Of a DNA stretch of 64,000 bases, positions 53,660 through 62,594 are shown one piece after another; within the stretch, counting starts at the first letter, position 1, and every line of letters begins with the position of its first letter. Origin of the DNA: Fimbriimonadaceae bacterium (lineage in GTDB: Bacteria; Armatimonadota; Fimbriimonadia; Fimbriimonadales; Fimbriimonadaceae); the NCBI GenBank assembly GCA_020847855.1, contig JADLBH010000033.1, positions 1 to 64,000 of the forward strand. The letters are read 5' to 3'. The position numbers and the translations under genes were made by a program. The notes under the pieces were generated by a model. The model had not been told where the DNA came from, did not search any database, and saw only the letters and a program-made list of their open reading frames with translations.

Positions 53660-55474
53660 TTGGCACCTTTCCTACGCGGCCTTTTGTCACGAGGGTTGGT
53701 CTTCGTGGCCGTCGTTCTGGCCGTCCGCCTCGCCGTCGCAGAACCATGGGACTCGGACGCCTTCGTCGTCAAGGCGGCAAACATCACGGTCACGGTCATG
53801 CCGAGCTCCAGGTTGGAAGTTCAGGAACAGCTCGACGTCCTCTTTCAACAGCCCCGTCGCGGGATTTACCGCGAGATCCCCTTTGACTTTGACACTGGTA
53901 AGGGCGTGACTCGCCGGACCCGGATCAGCAACATCCAGGTCACGGACGCGAGTGGCAGGAACCTGACGACCAAGGTGACAACGGAAGGTGCCTACGTCCG
54001 GATTAGGATTGGGGATGCGGACATAACCCTCCCTCCCGGAACCCAGGTCACGTACGTCATCCGTTACACCGTGGACAATGCGGTGAACTGGTTCGACGAC
54101 ACCGCGGGGTGGGGAGCAGCGGCCGAAATCTATTGGAACGCCACTGGTGACCGCTGGGACGCATGGTTCCAATCCGTCAGGATCAATGTCAACTACCCGA
54201 CCGTAGAGGACGGGCAGGCCAGGGCCAGGCTTTTCGTGGGCCCAAGCGGAGCAAGCAACTTCGACGAGATCACCAAGTTTGGGACCGGGATCGTGGGCGC
54301 GAGCCACGGCACCGTGATGACGATGGGTTCCACCTCGACGCAGTTCCTTCTCTCGAAGCCCATGCCGCCTGGATCAGGGGCGACGTTCGTGCTCCAATTG
54401 CCCGAAGCCTTGGTCCAGAAGCCCTCGACGGCCCAGCAAGCGGCCTGGTTCCTCTCCGCCAACCTCGGCTTCGGGATCCCATTCGTCGTCTTTGCCGTCT
54501 TCTTCCTTGTCTGGCGCAAGCACGGAAAAGATCCGCCATCGCCTACAGTGAGTGTGCGCTTCGAGTCACCGAGCGGCATGACTGCCTCGGAGTGTGGCGC
54601 CTTGCTCGACAACTCGCTCGACCCGCGCGACCTTGCAGCGGGGATGCTGTCCCTCGCGGTGGCGGGATTCATCACGATCACGCCCGTCAAGGCGGGACTT
54701 TTCGGAGGGACGAAGGCCGAGATCCGGTTCACCGGCGGGGGGGACGCCAGCAAGCTCGGTTCCTTTGAGACCGAGCTCCTGGAGTTGATGAAGAAGGGTG
54801 GTGACGTCGTGACGGAGGCGGACTTGACGACTCACGTCGGTACCCAGATTTCCAGCCTGCGCGACAAGATGTTCAAGTCCTTGATCGCAAAGGGCCTGTA
54901 CACGCAAAGCCCGATGCAGGCCCAAGGGTGCAGTTGCTTCGGCGGACTCGCGCTCATCGCGCTCCTTGCATTCGGCGGGGTGGCGATCTTCGGCACCGGT
55001 GCCGATCCTCTGGGATGGATCGTAGGCGGTGCCCTGTCCGTCCCCATCGCTGGGGTGTTCTCCTTCCTCATGTCCCGCCGAACGCGCGAAGGGGCGAGGG
55101 TGAGATCTGAGGTGGCCGGGCTCGAAGAGGCGATCCGTGGGCGAAAGCACTACATGGAATGGGTGGCCACCAAAGAGATCGCCAGCGCGAAGTTTGAAGA
55201 GTTCCTGCCGTATGCGATGGCGTTCGGGCTCGTGGAGCAGTGGTCCGACACCTTCAAGGAAGTCCTCACGACCGCACCTGCTTGGTACCTCGGCTCCTAC
55301 GACACGTTCAGCCCGCGGTACTTCGCCAACGATTTGAGCCACCTGGGCCAGACCATGGGGTCGGCGGCATACACGCCACCCCGAACCTCGTCCTCGGGCG
55401 GCTCCAGTGGCTTCTCGGGCGGGGGCGGCTTCAGCGGGGGCGGCTTTGGCGGGGGCGGGGGCGGTAGCTGGTAG
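53660..55474 (+). CDS. DUF2207 membrane protein
   Basis: A 604-residue protein. Signal/anchor (GLVFVAVVLAVRLAVA), large extracytoplasmic domain with the DUF2207 hallmark YREIPFDFD, FDDTAGWGAAAEIYWNATGD and VNYP, transmembrane helix FGIPFVVFAVFFLVW, cytoplasmic domain LDPRDLAAGMLSLAVAGFITI, two further helices near residue 440-475, and a Gly/Ser-rich C-terminal tail (GGSSGFSGGGGFSGGGFGGG). Function unknown. TTG 53660 is chosen by the upstream -10. Confidence 0.9.
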   Translation: MAPFLRGLLSRGLVFVAVVLAVRLAVAEPWDSDAFVVKAANITVTVMPSSRLEVQEQLDVLFQQPRRGIYREIPFDFDTGKGVTRRTRISNIQVTDASGRNLTTKVTTEGAYVRIRIGDADITLPPGTQVTYVIRYTVDNAVNWFDDTAGWGAAAEIYWNATGDRWDAWFQSVRINVNYPTVEDGQARARLFVGPSGASNFDEITKFGTGIVGASHGTVMTMGSTSTQFLLSKPMPPGSGATFVLQLPEALVQKPSTAQQAAWFLSANLGFGIPFVVFAVFFLVWRKHGKDPPSPTVSVRFESPSGMTASECGALLDNSLDPRDLAAGMLSLAVAGFITITPVKAGLFGGTKAEIRFTGGGDASKLGSFETELLELMKKGGDVVTEADLTTHVGTQISSLRDKMFKSLIAKGLYTQSPMQAQGCSCFGGLALIALLAFGGVAIFGTGADPLGWIVGGALSVPIAGVFSFLMSRRTREGARVRSEVAGLEEAIRGRKHYMEWVATKEIASAKFEEFLPYAMAFGLVEQWSDTFKEVLTTAPAWYLGSYDTFSPRYFANDLSHLGQTMGSAAYTPPRTSSSGGSSGFSGGGGFSGGGFGGGGGGSW

Positions 55475-55526
55475 GTCGAGCCCCCTCCTCGTGCCCGGAG
55501 GAATCTTCGTTCCCCGAAAGCAGTCC

Positions 55527-55554
55527 GGGGCCACTGGCCTGAGCCAGCAGCCCC
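55527..55554 (+). terminator. Hairpin downstream of the DUF2207 gene
   Basis: GGGGC-CA-CTGGC-CTGA-GCCAG-CA-GCCCC: two 5-bp stems separated by a symmetric CA/CA internal loop, 53 bp after the stop. Terminator or part of a structured RNA. Confidence 0.4.
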
Positions 55555-56046
55555 GTTACGGGCAGTCTGCGCGTCCGCCCGCTCTGTAGGTCAGGCATTG
55601 AGCTGGGACACCGAAGCGTCCGTCGCGTCGCCGTGACCGGTGCGGCACCCGTACCTTTCGGTGGCGGAATGCGCACTCCCGGGAGGCTACGGTGCTCGGC
55701 ATCACTGCCAAGCGAACCCGTGGCTACCCAAGTTTGGAACCCGTGTGCGCATGCTTTGCAACCTGCGATCCGTGGCTCCGAACAGTTCGTCTCCAGTCGC
55801 CTTGCGGCGTCCGAGGTTCCGATCTGCCCCAGCCTCTCTTTAGCCGCCCTCCGCTTTCGCGGCTCTTGGCTCCGTTCGGCTGTGAGGGAATGGTATCCCG
55901 GCCTGATTTCGAATGCAATACCCCAACCTCATCTTTGTTCACGATTCTCCACGCGGTTGTCCACACGCAAGTTCCAACGCGGTGGACAACGCCTCGCCTC
56001 AGGTTCCCGGTAGTTTTCCCGGAGGAGGCTATCTGTCGCACCCCGG

Positions 56047-56052
56047 TACAAT
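56047..56052 (+). promoter_or_regulatory. -10 box (TACAAT) of the FG-GAP gene
   Basis: TACAAT ends 6 nt before ATG 56059, with no Shine-Dalgarno. Confidence 0.5.
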
Positions 56053-56058
56053 GGGATC

Positions 56059-57303
56059 ATGATCTCGGCGCTCCTCGCGTTCGTCGCAAGCCCTTCTGGC
56101 CCTGATGGGCTTGGTGCTCCGTCGCTCCTTCTTGATCAAGGGAAGCTGCTCTCGGTCACCGAGGGACACGCCGACCTCGCTATGTACGACCTCGACGGGG
56201 ATGGAGCCAAGGACATGATCGTGGGCCAGTTCAAGGACGGTCTCGTTCGTTTCTATAAAAACCACGCAGAGAAGGGTTCCCCAAAGTTTGAAGGGTTCGA
56301 GTACTTGAAAGCGGCGGGTGCCGAGATCAAGATTGACGCTGGGTGATGCGTTGCTGCGGGCCCGCAGTTCGCGGACCTTGACAGTGACGGGAAGATCGAA
56401 ATGGTGACCGGGTGCCTGGAGGGCACCGTCCAGGTCTTTGAGAAGGGCGAGGGTACCGAGTTTTCCGCGGCAAAGCCGCTCCTTGACCTTGAGTCGAAGC
56501 CACTGCGGCCAGGAGCCGGTTCCTCGATCGCCCTGGGAGACGTGAACGATGACGGATTCCCCGACATGGTCGCAGGCCAGATCTCCGGGCCCGTCGCGCT
56601 CTATCTGAACGACGGAAAGGGGCGGTTTGGGCCGGGGAAGGCACTGGAGGTTCAGGGCCAGCCAATCCTCGCGACCGACGCCGGGCCAGAGCTAGCGGAC
56701 TGGGACAAGGATGGCGACCTCGACCTTCTGCTCGGATGCGAGGACGGAGGAGTGAGGCTCTTCACAAACTCTTCCAAGACTGGGCTCACTTTCACAGGGA
56801 TGGACTACCTCGTCCTACCGATCCGTAACTCGGTCGGGTTCGCTCCCACGACGTTCCTCGACGAAGGCAAGACGAGGATTGATCGTGACCGATCGAGGAA
56901 CCGGGCCAAGCCCCTCGCCACCGACTGGGACGGGGACGGCGACCTTGACCTTTTGGTGGGCGACTTCACGTACCAGATGCCGGTGCGCAAGCAGCTGGGG
57001 GCCTCTGAGCAAGACCTCCTGACCCGGCACATCGCACGGATCAACCAAGTGGAGATGCAACTGGGGGCCCTCTCGACGAAGCTTGTCTCGGACTTCGCCA
57101 AGGAGAACGGCGCCACAGGGTGGAACGACCTTTCCGCCAAACTCCGCACGAAAGTCGACCGGGAGTACTACGCGATGCTTCAGGAAACGGACGCCTATGG
57201 TCAGATCACGGCGAGCAACCTTACGTCGTACAACACGTACTACACGCTCCTTGGGCAACCCGAGTACAACGGGTTCGTCTGGGTCTACCTTCGCGGTCAA
57301 TAA
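56059..57303 (+). CDS. FG-GAP/VCBS repeat protein with in-frame TGA (possible selenocysteine)
   Basis: One frame of 415 codons including the stop, interrupted only by TGA at 56344-56346 (codon 96). Sequence on both sides is family-like: IKIDAG, TGA, CVAAGPQFADLDSDGKIE. Five FG-GAP/VCBS units with DxDxDG calcium loops are visible (YDLDGDGAKDMIVG, ADLDSDGKIEMVTG, GDVNDDGFPDMVAG, ADWDKDGDLDLLLG, TDWDGDGDLDLLVG), forming a propeller. A short signal-like N terminus (MISALLAFVAS) suggests export. If the TGA is read as Sec, the product is 414 residues with a Sec-Cys pair; otherwise it is a 95-residue fragment plus a frame from ATG 56401. ProRS converges at the 3' end. Confidence 0.75.
56347..56373 (+). 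promoter_or_regulatory. Hairpin just after the in-frame TGA (bSECIS-like candidate)
   Basis: CTGCG (56354-56358), loop GGCC, CGCAG (56363-56367), with a possible lower GCG/CGC stem. The loop starts with G, as in bacterial SECIS elements, but lies only 12 nt after the TGA, shorter than usual. Confidence 0.25.
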
Positions 57304-58808
57304 GCCTTGGCGAAGACCACCCGGCGCTGACTGGGGGCACCGGTCAGGACGCAGGGTCCGGGCTCGTCGTCGGACGGGTCGAGGGGTTCGAGCGGGATGC
57401 AACGTATCGTTGCCTTCGTGATCTCGGTGATCCTTTGCTCGGTCTCGGTGGTGCCGTCCCAGTGCGCAAGTACGAATCCACCTCCACCCTCGCCCTGGAA
57501 GGCGGTCTCAAACTCTGCCCACGTCTCTACCCTTCTCGTGTTCTCGCTTCGGAACCTCAAGGCTGCCTCGTAGAGGCCCTCCTGCAGCCCGGTAAGGGAG
57601 GCGGTCACGGCATCCTCCAAATGGTCGAAGGAGACCGGTGTCTTCTCCGTCTGGTCCCGCCGGGCGAGCACGCACTGACCGGCCTCGATATCGCGCGGTC
57701 CGAGCTCCAGGCGGACGCAGGCGCCCTTGAGCTCCCAGTCGTTGAACTTGAAACCGGGGCTGAGGTGGTCGCGGCGATCCACGAACACCCTTAGCGTCTC
57801 CCCGTTCCAGCGCACTTCACGGAGGCCGAGCGCAAGCCTGTCCGCAACTTCGGTGACCCTTTCGAGATCGTCTCCGCGACCGATGGGCACAATCACCACT
57901 TGGTTGGGTGCCACCCTCGGGGGGCAGACGAATCCGCGGTCATCGGAGTGGGCCATGATCACGGTACCGATCAATCGGGAAGAGGCTCCCCAGCTCGTGG
58001 CCCAGACGTGTTCCAGCCCCCCCTCCTTCGACTGGTACTTCACGTCGAACGCCTTGGCAAAGTTCTGACCCAGGTTGTGCGAGGTCGCCGCCTGGATCGC
58101 TCGGCGGTCCTGCGTCAGGGCCTCGACCGTGTAGGTGTGATCGGCCCCGGCGAACTTCTCGTTGTCCGACTTGACGCCGTTCACGACCGGTACGGCCAAG
58201 AACTCGGTGAGAAAGCGTGTGTAGAGCCCAAGGATCAACCGAGCCTCGGCCTCCGCCTCCTCCTGGCTCGCGTGTGCGGTGTGCCCTTCCTGCCAGAAGA
58301 ACTCCGAGGTCCGCAGAAACAGGCGCGGCCGTAGCTCCCACCGCATCACGCTACACCATTGGTTCAAGAGGATCGGCAGATCCCGCCAGCTCTGGATCCA
58401 TCCCTTATAGCTGTTCCAAATGATCGTCTCGCTCGTCGGCCGGATGATGTAGGGCTCTTCGAGCTTGGCCTCCGGGTCCACGTCGAGGCCCTTCCCGTCG
58501 TCACGGGCCTTCAGCCGGTGGTGCGTTACGACGGCGCACTCCTTGGCGAACCCGTCCACGTGCTCGGCCTCTCGCTCGAAGAAGGACTTCGGGATGAGCA
58601 TGGGGAAGGCCGCGTTCCTGTGGCCCGTTTCCTTGAACATTCCGTCCAGGCCCTTTTGCATCAGCTCCCAGATCGCGTAGCCCGCAGGTTTGACCACCAT
58701 GCATCCGCGCACGACGGAGTTCTCGGCGAGGTCGGCTCGCTTGACGATATCGCTATACCATTCCGCGTAGTTCTCCCCCCGCGGAGTTACGCCAAGATCC
58801 TTTGCCAT
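57297..58808 (-). CDS. proS: Prolyl-tRNA synthetase (archaeal/eukaryotic-type, ProS type 3)
   Basis: A 503-residue class II aminoacyl-tRNA synthetase. Motif 2 region IIRPTSETIIWNSYKGWIQSWRDLPILLNQWCSVMRWELRPRLFLRTSEFFWQEGHTAHAS; HNLGQNFAKAFDVKY; motif 3 SWGASSRLIGTVIMAHSDDRGFVCPPRVAP; then the anticodon-binding domain and a C-terminal extension ending in Y, typical of this type. There is no editing insertion between motifs 2 and 3, also typical. TATAAA lies upstream. The stop overlaps the FG-GAP gene by 7 nt. Confidence 0.95.
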   Translation of the reverse strand: MAKDLGVTPRGENYAEWYSDIVKRADLAENSVVRGCMVVKPAGYAIWELMQKGLDGMFKETGHRNAAFPMLIPKSFFEREAEHVDGFAKECAVVTHHRLKARDDGKGLDVDPEAKLEEPYIIRPTSETIIWNSYKGWIQSWRDLPILLNQWCSVMRWELRPRLFLRTSEFFWQEGHTAHASQEEAEAEARLILGLYTRFLTEFLAVPVVNGVKSDNEKFAGADHTYTVEALTQDRRAIQAATSHNLGQNFAKAFDVKYQSKEGGLEHVWATSWGASSRLIGTVIMAHSDDRGFVCPPRVAPNQVVIVPIGRGDDLERVTEVADRLALGLREVRWNGETLRVFVDRRDHLSPGFKFNDWELKGACVRLELGPRDIEAGQCVLARRDQTEKTPVSFDHLEDAVTASLTGLQEGLYEAALRFRSENTRRVETWAEFETAFQGEGGGGFVLAHWDGTTETEQRITEITKATIRCIPLEPLDPSDDEPGPCVLTGAPSQRRVVFAKAY

Positions 58809-58858
58809 GGAAGGGTCTGTTTATACCGGGTTCGCCTCCGCGAGGCCAGTACAGTGCC

Positions 58859-60232
58859 TCAGCGGGCAATGACGATAGCGACACGCTTCCTGAGCCGGAC
58901 GCGGCCGCGCTCCCAGGCCTCGACGATGATCTCGCTCGGTCCCTCGGGCAGCTTCGAAGTGTCCAGCTCCCCTTCCCAACCTTCGGACACGGTGTTGAAT
59001 AGGACGCCTTCTCCGGCCACGAGGATCCTCAGCGTGTACTTGTCCAGGTGGTCCTTGATCCAAGCGCTGAGCTGGACCCGGCCCCGGAGGACCTCACCCT
59101 TCCGGATGGCCATCGGCGACTCTGGTGGGGCCTCGTTCGAGAAGTTTGCATCCACGGGCTCAACGGGAAGGCGGAAGCCTTCCACCTCGATCGCCACGGG
59201 CTCAGGCCAACGCTCCAAAAAGTAGGGGGGGGACACGGCGCGACTATAGGCCTCGAGCACGCTCGGTTCCTGGGTAACGGCGTAGTTGTTGTTCTGCTTC
59301 TCCTCGATCTCCATGTTGTTCCCATCGAAGTAGAAGATCGCCTTCACGCGAGGATAGAAGCGCGGCAAGGACGAGTAGAGCGCGCTCAAGCACCCCGTGG
59401 CAAACGCGGCGACGCTCTTGCTCTCGAGGTTCGAGTGGTGGGTCGCGCCATATTCGCCGATCATGATCGGCTTCTTGTCCGCATACGCCGTGTAGACGCT
59501 CTCGAGCAAGTCCGCCGGATGTGTCCATTTGCCCGGCGTCCTGCGGTCTTGGTTGTAATACGTGACGCTGTAGAAGTTCACGCCCACCCAGTCCACGTAC
59601 TCGTCGCCAGGATAGTAGCTCCTGATGTTCTGCCTGGGCATCGCATAGGGGCACCACACCATCGCCACGTTTGGGGCCAGGGCGTGCATCTTCCTTGCGA
59701 CGAGCCGGAACTTCTCGCGGTAGGCGGCAGGGTCGCCGCTGTACTCCACCCACGGACCGTTCATCTCCGAGGCGAACCGGAGGAAGATGCGCGCGCCCGT
59801 CGCCCGAAGGTCGCGGGCGAGCGTCTCCAAATATACGTCGTCGCGGACGGTGTCTAGGCCAAGATTGGGCTCCAGGGCGATGTGGACCATCTTGCCTTGG
59901 CCGTGGAGCCGCTCGATCCAGTCCCTGGGCAAGCGCGAACGGTATCCCATGTAGAAGAAGTAGCTCGCGTGCGGCTTTCCGACCGTCTTCTCGAACGCGG
60001 CCGGGAGGCGGCGCATTCTGCCGGTCCCGTCCTTGATCGGATCACCGAGGGTCGAATCCTGGTCAATGAACGCACCAAGGAAGCACCCATACGCAGGCTC
60101 GTGGATCGCACCCGTGAAGTTCGCGGCAACCTCGTCCGCGCTAGGCCTACGCTGGACGAACACCTCGAGCTCGGGGGCCGAGGATGCCACGGCGGTTGCA
60201 CAGAGCCCTATCGCTATCAGCGCAGACCGCAT
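58859..60232 (-). CDS. Secreted GH26-like glycoside hydrolase
   Basis: A 457-residue protein. Signal peptide MRSALIAIGLCATAVASSA; a TIM-barrel with GH26 hallmarks: YFFYMGYRSRLPRDWIERLHGQGKMVHIALEP, acid/base E156 in LRFASEMNGPW, WVGVNFYSVTYYNQDRRTPGKW and nucleophile E260 in IMIGEYGATHH. A C-terminal beta domain (about 350-457) follows. GH26 enzymes are mainly beta-mannanases; substrate is not certain. TAAAGT ends 9 nt before the ATG. Confidence 0.85.
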   Translation of the reverse strand: MRSALIAIGLCATAVASSAPELEVFVQRRPSADEVAANFTGAIHEPAYGCFLGAFIDQDSTLGDPIKDGTGRMRRLPAAFEKTVGKPHASYFFYMGYRSRLPRDWIERLHGQGKMVHIALEPNLGLDTVRDDVYLETLARDLRATGARIFLRFASEMNGPWVEYSGDPAAYREKFRLVARKMHALAPNVAMVWCPYAMPRQNIRSYYPGDEYVDWVGVNFYSVTYYNQDRRTPGKWTHPADLLESVYTAYADKKPIMIGEYGATHHSNLESKSVAAFATGCLSALYSSLPRFYPRVKAIFYFDGNNMEIEEKQNNNYAVTQEPSVLEAYSRAVSPPYFLERWPEPVAIEVEGFRLPVEPVDANFSNEAPPESPMAIRKGEVLRGRVQLSAWIKDHLDKYTLRILVAGEGVLFNTVSEGWEGELDTSKLPEGPSEIIVEAWERGRVRLRKRVAIVIAR

Positions 60233-60306
60233 GGGAGAAGGACTTTACCATTCCCCCGACGAACGGCCTATCCGCGACCTTCTTCCCCGTCTTTGGACGT
60301 GGCGGT

Positions 60307-61107
60307 CTACTGGTAGATGTCCTTGCGCACGGAAAACCACGGTCGCTTCAGCTGGCTATAGGTCACGCGCTTGGTGTGGCCATCGCCCCAGATCGTCACC
60401 GCACCTTCGCGGTGAAGGAAGTGGAAGTGGTCAATCAGGCTCTGGTTCCTCGGTGGGGAGTCGAACCAGTTGTCCGGTTGCAAGAAGTTGCACACGGGTG
60501 CACGTCCGCCGTGCTCCCAGGCGACGAGGGTCTCGGCGGGCTCGTCCATCTCGGAGTCGTTGATCCCCGTGGCCTCGAAGAACCCGCGGCTTCCGTACGT
60601 GTTGGTCTTCACACCGGGGCCATACTCGTTGCCCCTGGCCTTGGGATTCACGGAATAGTACGACGAGCCGTAGGCCCCGTTGAACCAAGAATAGGCCACG
60701 GCGAGCTGCCATGACGCCGGCTTCATGGGACAGACGCGAACGTCCCAGTTCTTCAAGTAGGGGTCAATCATGCCTTGCCTCGGCTTGGTGCGCGCGGGGT
60801 AAATCGGGTTTCCCCACCAGCCCCCGCTCAGACCCGTGTTCGAGTTGTCGAACCCGATCCAAGGATGTTGCGGCGGAGCACCACCACCAATGTTGGTCGC
60901 GTTCGAGGCGGGTGCCCAAGTGTCGTCATGGTCATCGCGGTAGAGGAACAGGGCCATGTTGATCTGGCGCATGTTCATGACGCAGACCGCCGTCTTCGCC
61001 GAGACCTTTGCCTGCGCGAACACTGGGAAGAGGAGTGCGGCCAAGATCGCGATGATCGCGATCACGACCAGGAGTTCGATAAGAGTGAAGGCGCGCCGGA
61101 ATGACAT
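60307..61107 (-). CDS. Type II secretion/prepilin-like protein with H-x-DG C-terminal motif
   Basis: A 266-residue pseudopilin-like protein. Leader [20 protein letters not shown] followed by [14 protein letters not shown]; prepilin peptidase would cut before F, with Ala rather than the usual Gly at -1. The C-terminal region [22 protein letters not shown] matches the H-x-DG domain common in Planctomycetes and Armatimonadota. ATG 61107 has GGAGGG 9 nt upstream; the upstream frame to 61314 is rejected. No other secretion genes are adjacent. Confidence 0.9.
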   Translation of the reverse strand: MSFRRAFTLIELLVVIAIIAILAALLFPVFAQAKVSAKTAVCVMNMRQINMALFLYRDDHDDTWAPASNATNIGGGAPPQHPWIGFDNSNTGLSGGWWGNPIYPARTKPRQGMIDPYLKNWDVRVCPMKPASWQLAVAYSWFNGAYGSSYYSVNPKARGNEYGPGVKTNTYGSRGFFEATGINDSEMDEPAETLVAWEHGGRAPVCNFLQPDNWFDSPPRNQSLIDHFHFLHREGAVTIWGDGHTKRVTYSQLKRPWFSVRKDIYQ

Positions 61108-61180
61108 AGTATTGAACCCTCCGCCGACACTGTATCCCAAATCACACCAAAATGTACGCTTTCTCGAACGGATTTCAGGT

Positions 61181-62485
61181 TCACGCTGTCTGTACCGAGG
61201 CCATCGCGGTTTCGCGGTTCCGATACCAAAGGATCGAGAGCGCGACGAGCTCCGCCAAGGTGGACCCGAGCACGGCGACGACCGCCGTCTTAGGCCCGGA
61301 CCATTTTGAAGCAACCCCCACGAACAAGAGCGCGAGCAAGACTAGCGAGCCAGCCACGGTCGCCCCGAGCCGGGCGACCGTGATCCCCGCGGCCGTGAAG
61401 TAACCGCGTAGGAGATTTCCAGCGGAACGAAGGAGCGGGATGAACGCGAGTACGGCCAGCCCGAGCGCAGCGGCGTCGGCAACCCGAGGCGTCGCATCGA
61501 GCACGTTGCGGAAGATCCAGTGGTTCGCACCGGTAGCCACAAGCAGGAGGACCGTGCCCGTGAGCACCGCGCCCGTGACCAAGCAGAACCGGGACAGCAC
61601 AACCCAGGAATTGGAGCGGTCGGCAAAGGCAATCACGACTTCGGGCAGGGCAAAGGTGACGGTCTGACTGAAGAAGGACACCGCGCCCAAGGCCTGCCAA
61701 GTGGCGAGCGCGAACACTGGATCTTGCATCCTGGAGAGGGCCGGCACCATGGCCGCAAACCCCATCAGCTGAAAGACGGTCGCGCCAGTGAGCGGTACAT
61801 GGAAGTGGAAAAGGTCGCGGAATGTCGGCCGCGCTCCGTGTTCCGGAAGGGATCTCACGGCCCCTCGGGCGAGAAGGTGTACGGCGACACACTCCGCGAC
61901 GACCGAAAGGCTCAGGGCGGCAGCAGAGGCAAGCGCCCCCGACACCGTGCGCGTGGCCGCCAACCCAGCACCCACCAGGAGAAGCGTGGCCAGCCTCACC
62001 ATGGTCCCGTGACCTACGGCACGGGTCTGTCCCTGCCGGATCAAGACTCCCTGCTGAAACCTTCGCCACCCAATCGCCGGGCTCCACGGGATCATGATCG
62101 CCAAAGGAAGGCGGGCGGCCTCTGCCACCTCGGGCTTGAGACCGATCCACTGCATGGTGACCACGTCATAGAGTGGAGTGAGCGCGACCAAGGCATGCAG
62201 TGTGCCCGAGAACGCCATGAGCATCCAAGAGAACCGGGCAAGGACCGCATATGCCTCCCGGCTCTTGGTGAGCGCGGTTCCCGTGCTCAGGAGGTCTATG
62301 ACCGGGCTCTCGATCAAGATCGAGATACTAAAGAGGGCCAAGATTGCGGCTGAGCTCACCTCGCCGTTCGGAAGCCAGAAGGCGATCCGGGTGCAGATCG
62401 GGGAGTCCGCCGCCATCAGCATCCAGGAGAGAGCGAGGGGTAGGAACGCGCGCCACACCGTTCGATAATCGAGGGCTGGCACCAT
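61181..62485 (-). CDS. MATE/MOP-superfamily-like multidrug or lipid-sugar exporter
   Basis: A 434-residue membrane protein with about 12 hydrophobic segments (for example [90 protein letters not shown] and [26 protein letters not shown]). The two-fold internal pattern fits the MOP superfamily (MATE, MurJ, polysaccharide flippases); the exact subfamily is not clear. ATG 62485 is chosen because TAGCCT ends 8 nt upstream; the frame extends to 62596 without homology. Confidence 0.75.
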   Translation of the reverse strand: MVPALDYRTVWRAFLPLALSWMLMAADSPICTRIAFWLPNGEVSSAAILALFSISILIESPVIDLLSTGTALTKSREAYAVLARFSWMLMAFSGTLHALVALTPLYDVVTMQWIGLKPEVAEAARLPLAIMIPWSPAIGWRRFQQGVLIRQGQTRAVGHGTMVRLATLLLVGAGLAATRTVSGALASAAALSLSVVAECVAVHLLARGAVRSLPEHGARPTFRDLFHFHVPLTGATVFQLMGFAAMVPALSRMQDPVFALATWQALGAVSFFSQTVTFALPEVVIAFADRSNSWVVLSRFCLVTGAVLTGTVLLLVATGANHWIFRNVLDATPRVADAAALGLAVLAFIPLLRSAGNLLRGYFTAAGITVARLGATVAGSLVLLALLFVGVASKWSGPKTAVVAVLGSTLAELVALSILWYRNRETAMASVQTA

Positions 62486-62594
62486 GCACCGCGAGGCTAC
62501 CAACGTACGGTTCCCACGACCTGGGCTTACCCAATTTGGGCAAAGGTCCCGTTCGGCACCCTTTGGAGGCGGGGTCGCGGTCAAGGTCACGTTC

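Larger units (their letters stand above)
55475..56058. other. Long intergenic region without a supported gene
   Basis: About 580 bp, less GC-rich toward the right. It holds a structured hairpin (55527-55554), Pro/Ser-rich open frames without starts or recognisable sequence, and at the right end the -10 of the FG-GAP gene. I see no tRNA and no match to RNase P, tmRNA, SRP RNA or a riboswitch class I know. Confidence 0.5.

Noticed and set aside
55500-55570. Cobalamin riboswitch or RNase P RNA
   Set aside because: GCCACTGG and a GTTACGGG-like string caught the eye, but the rest of neither consensus is present.
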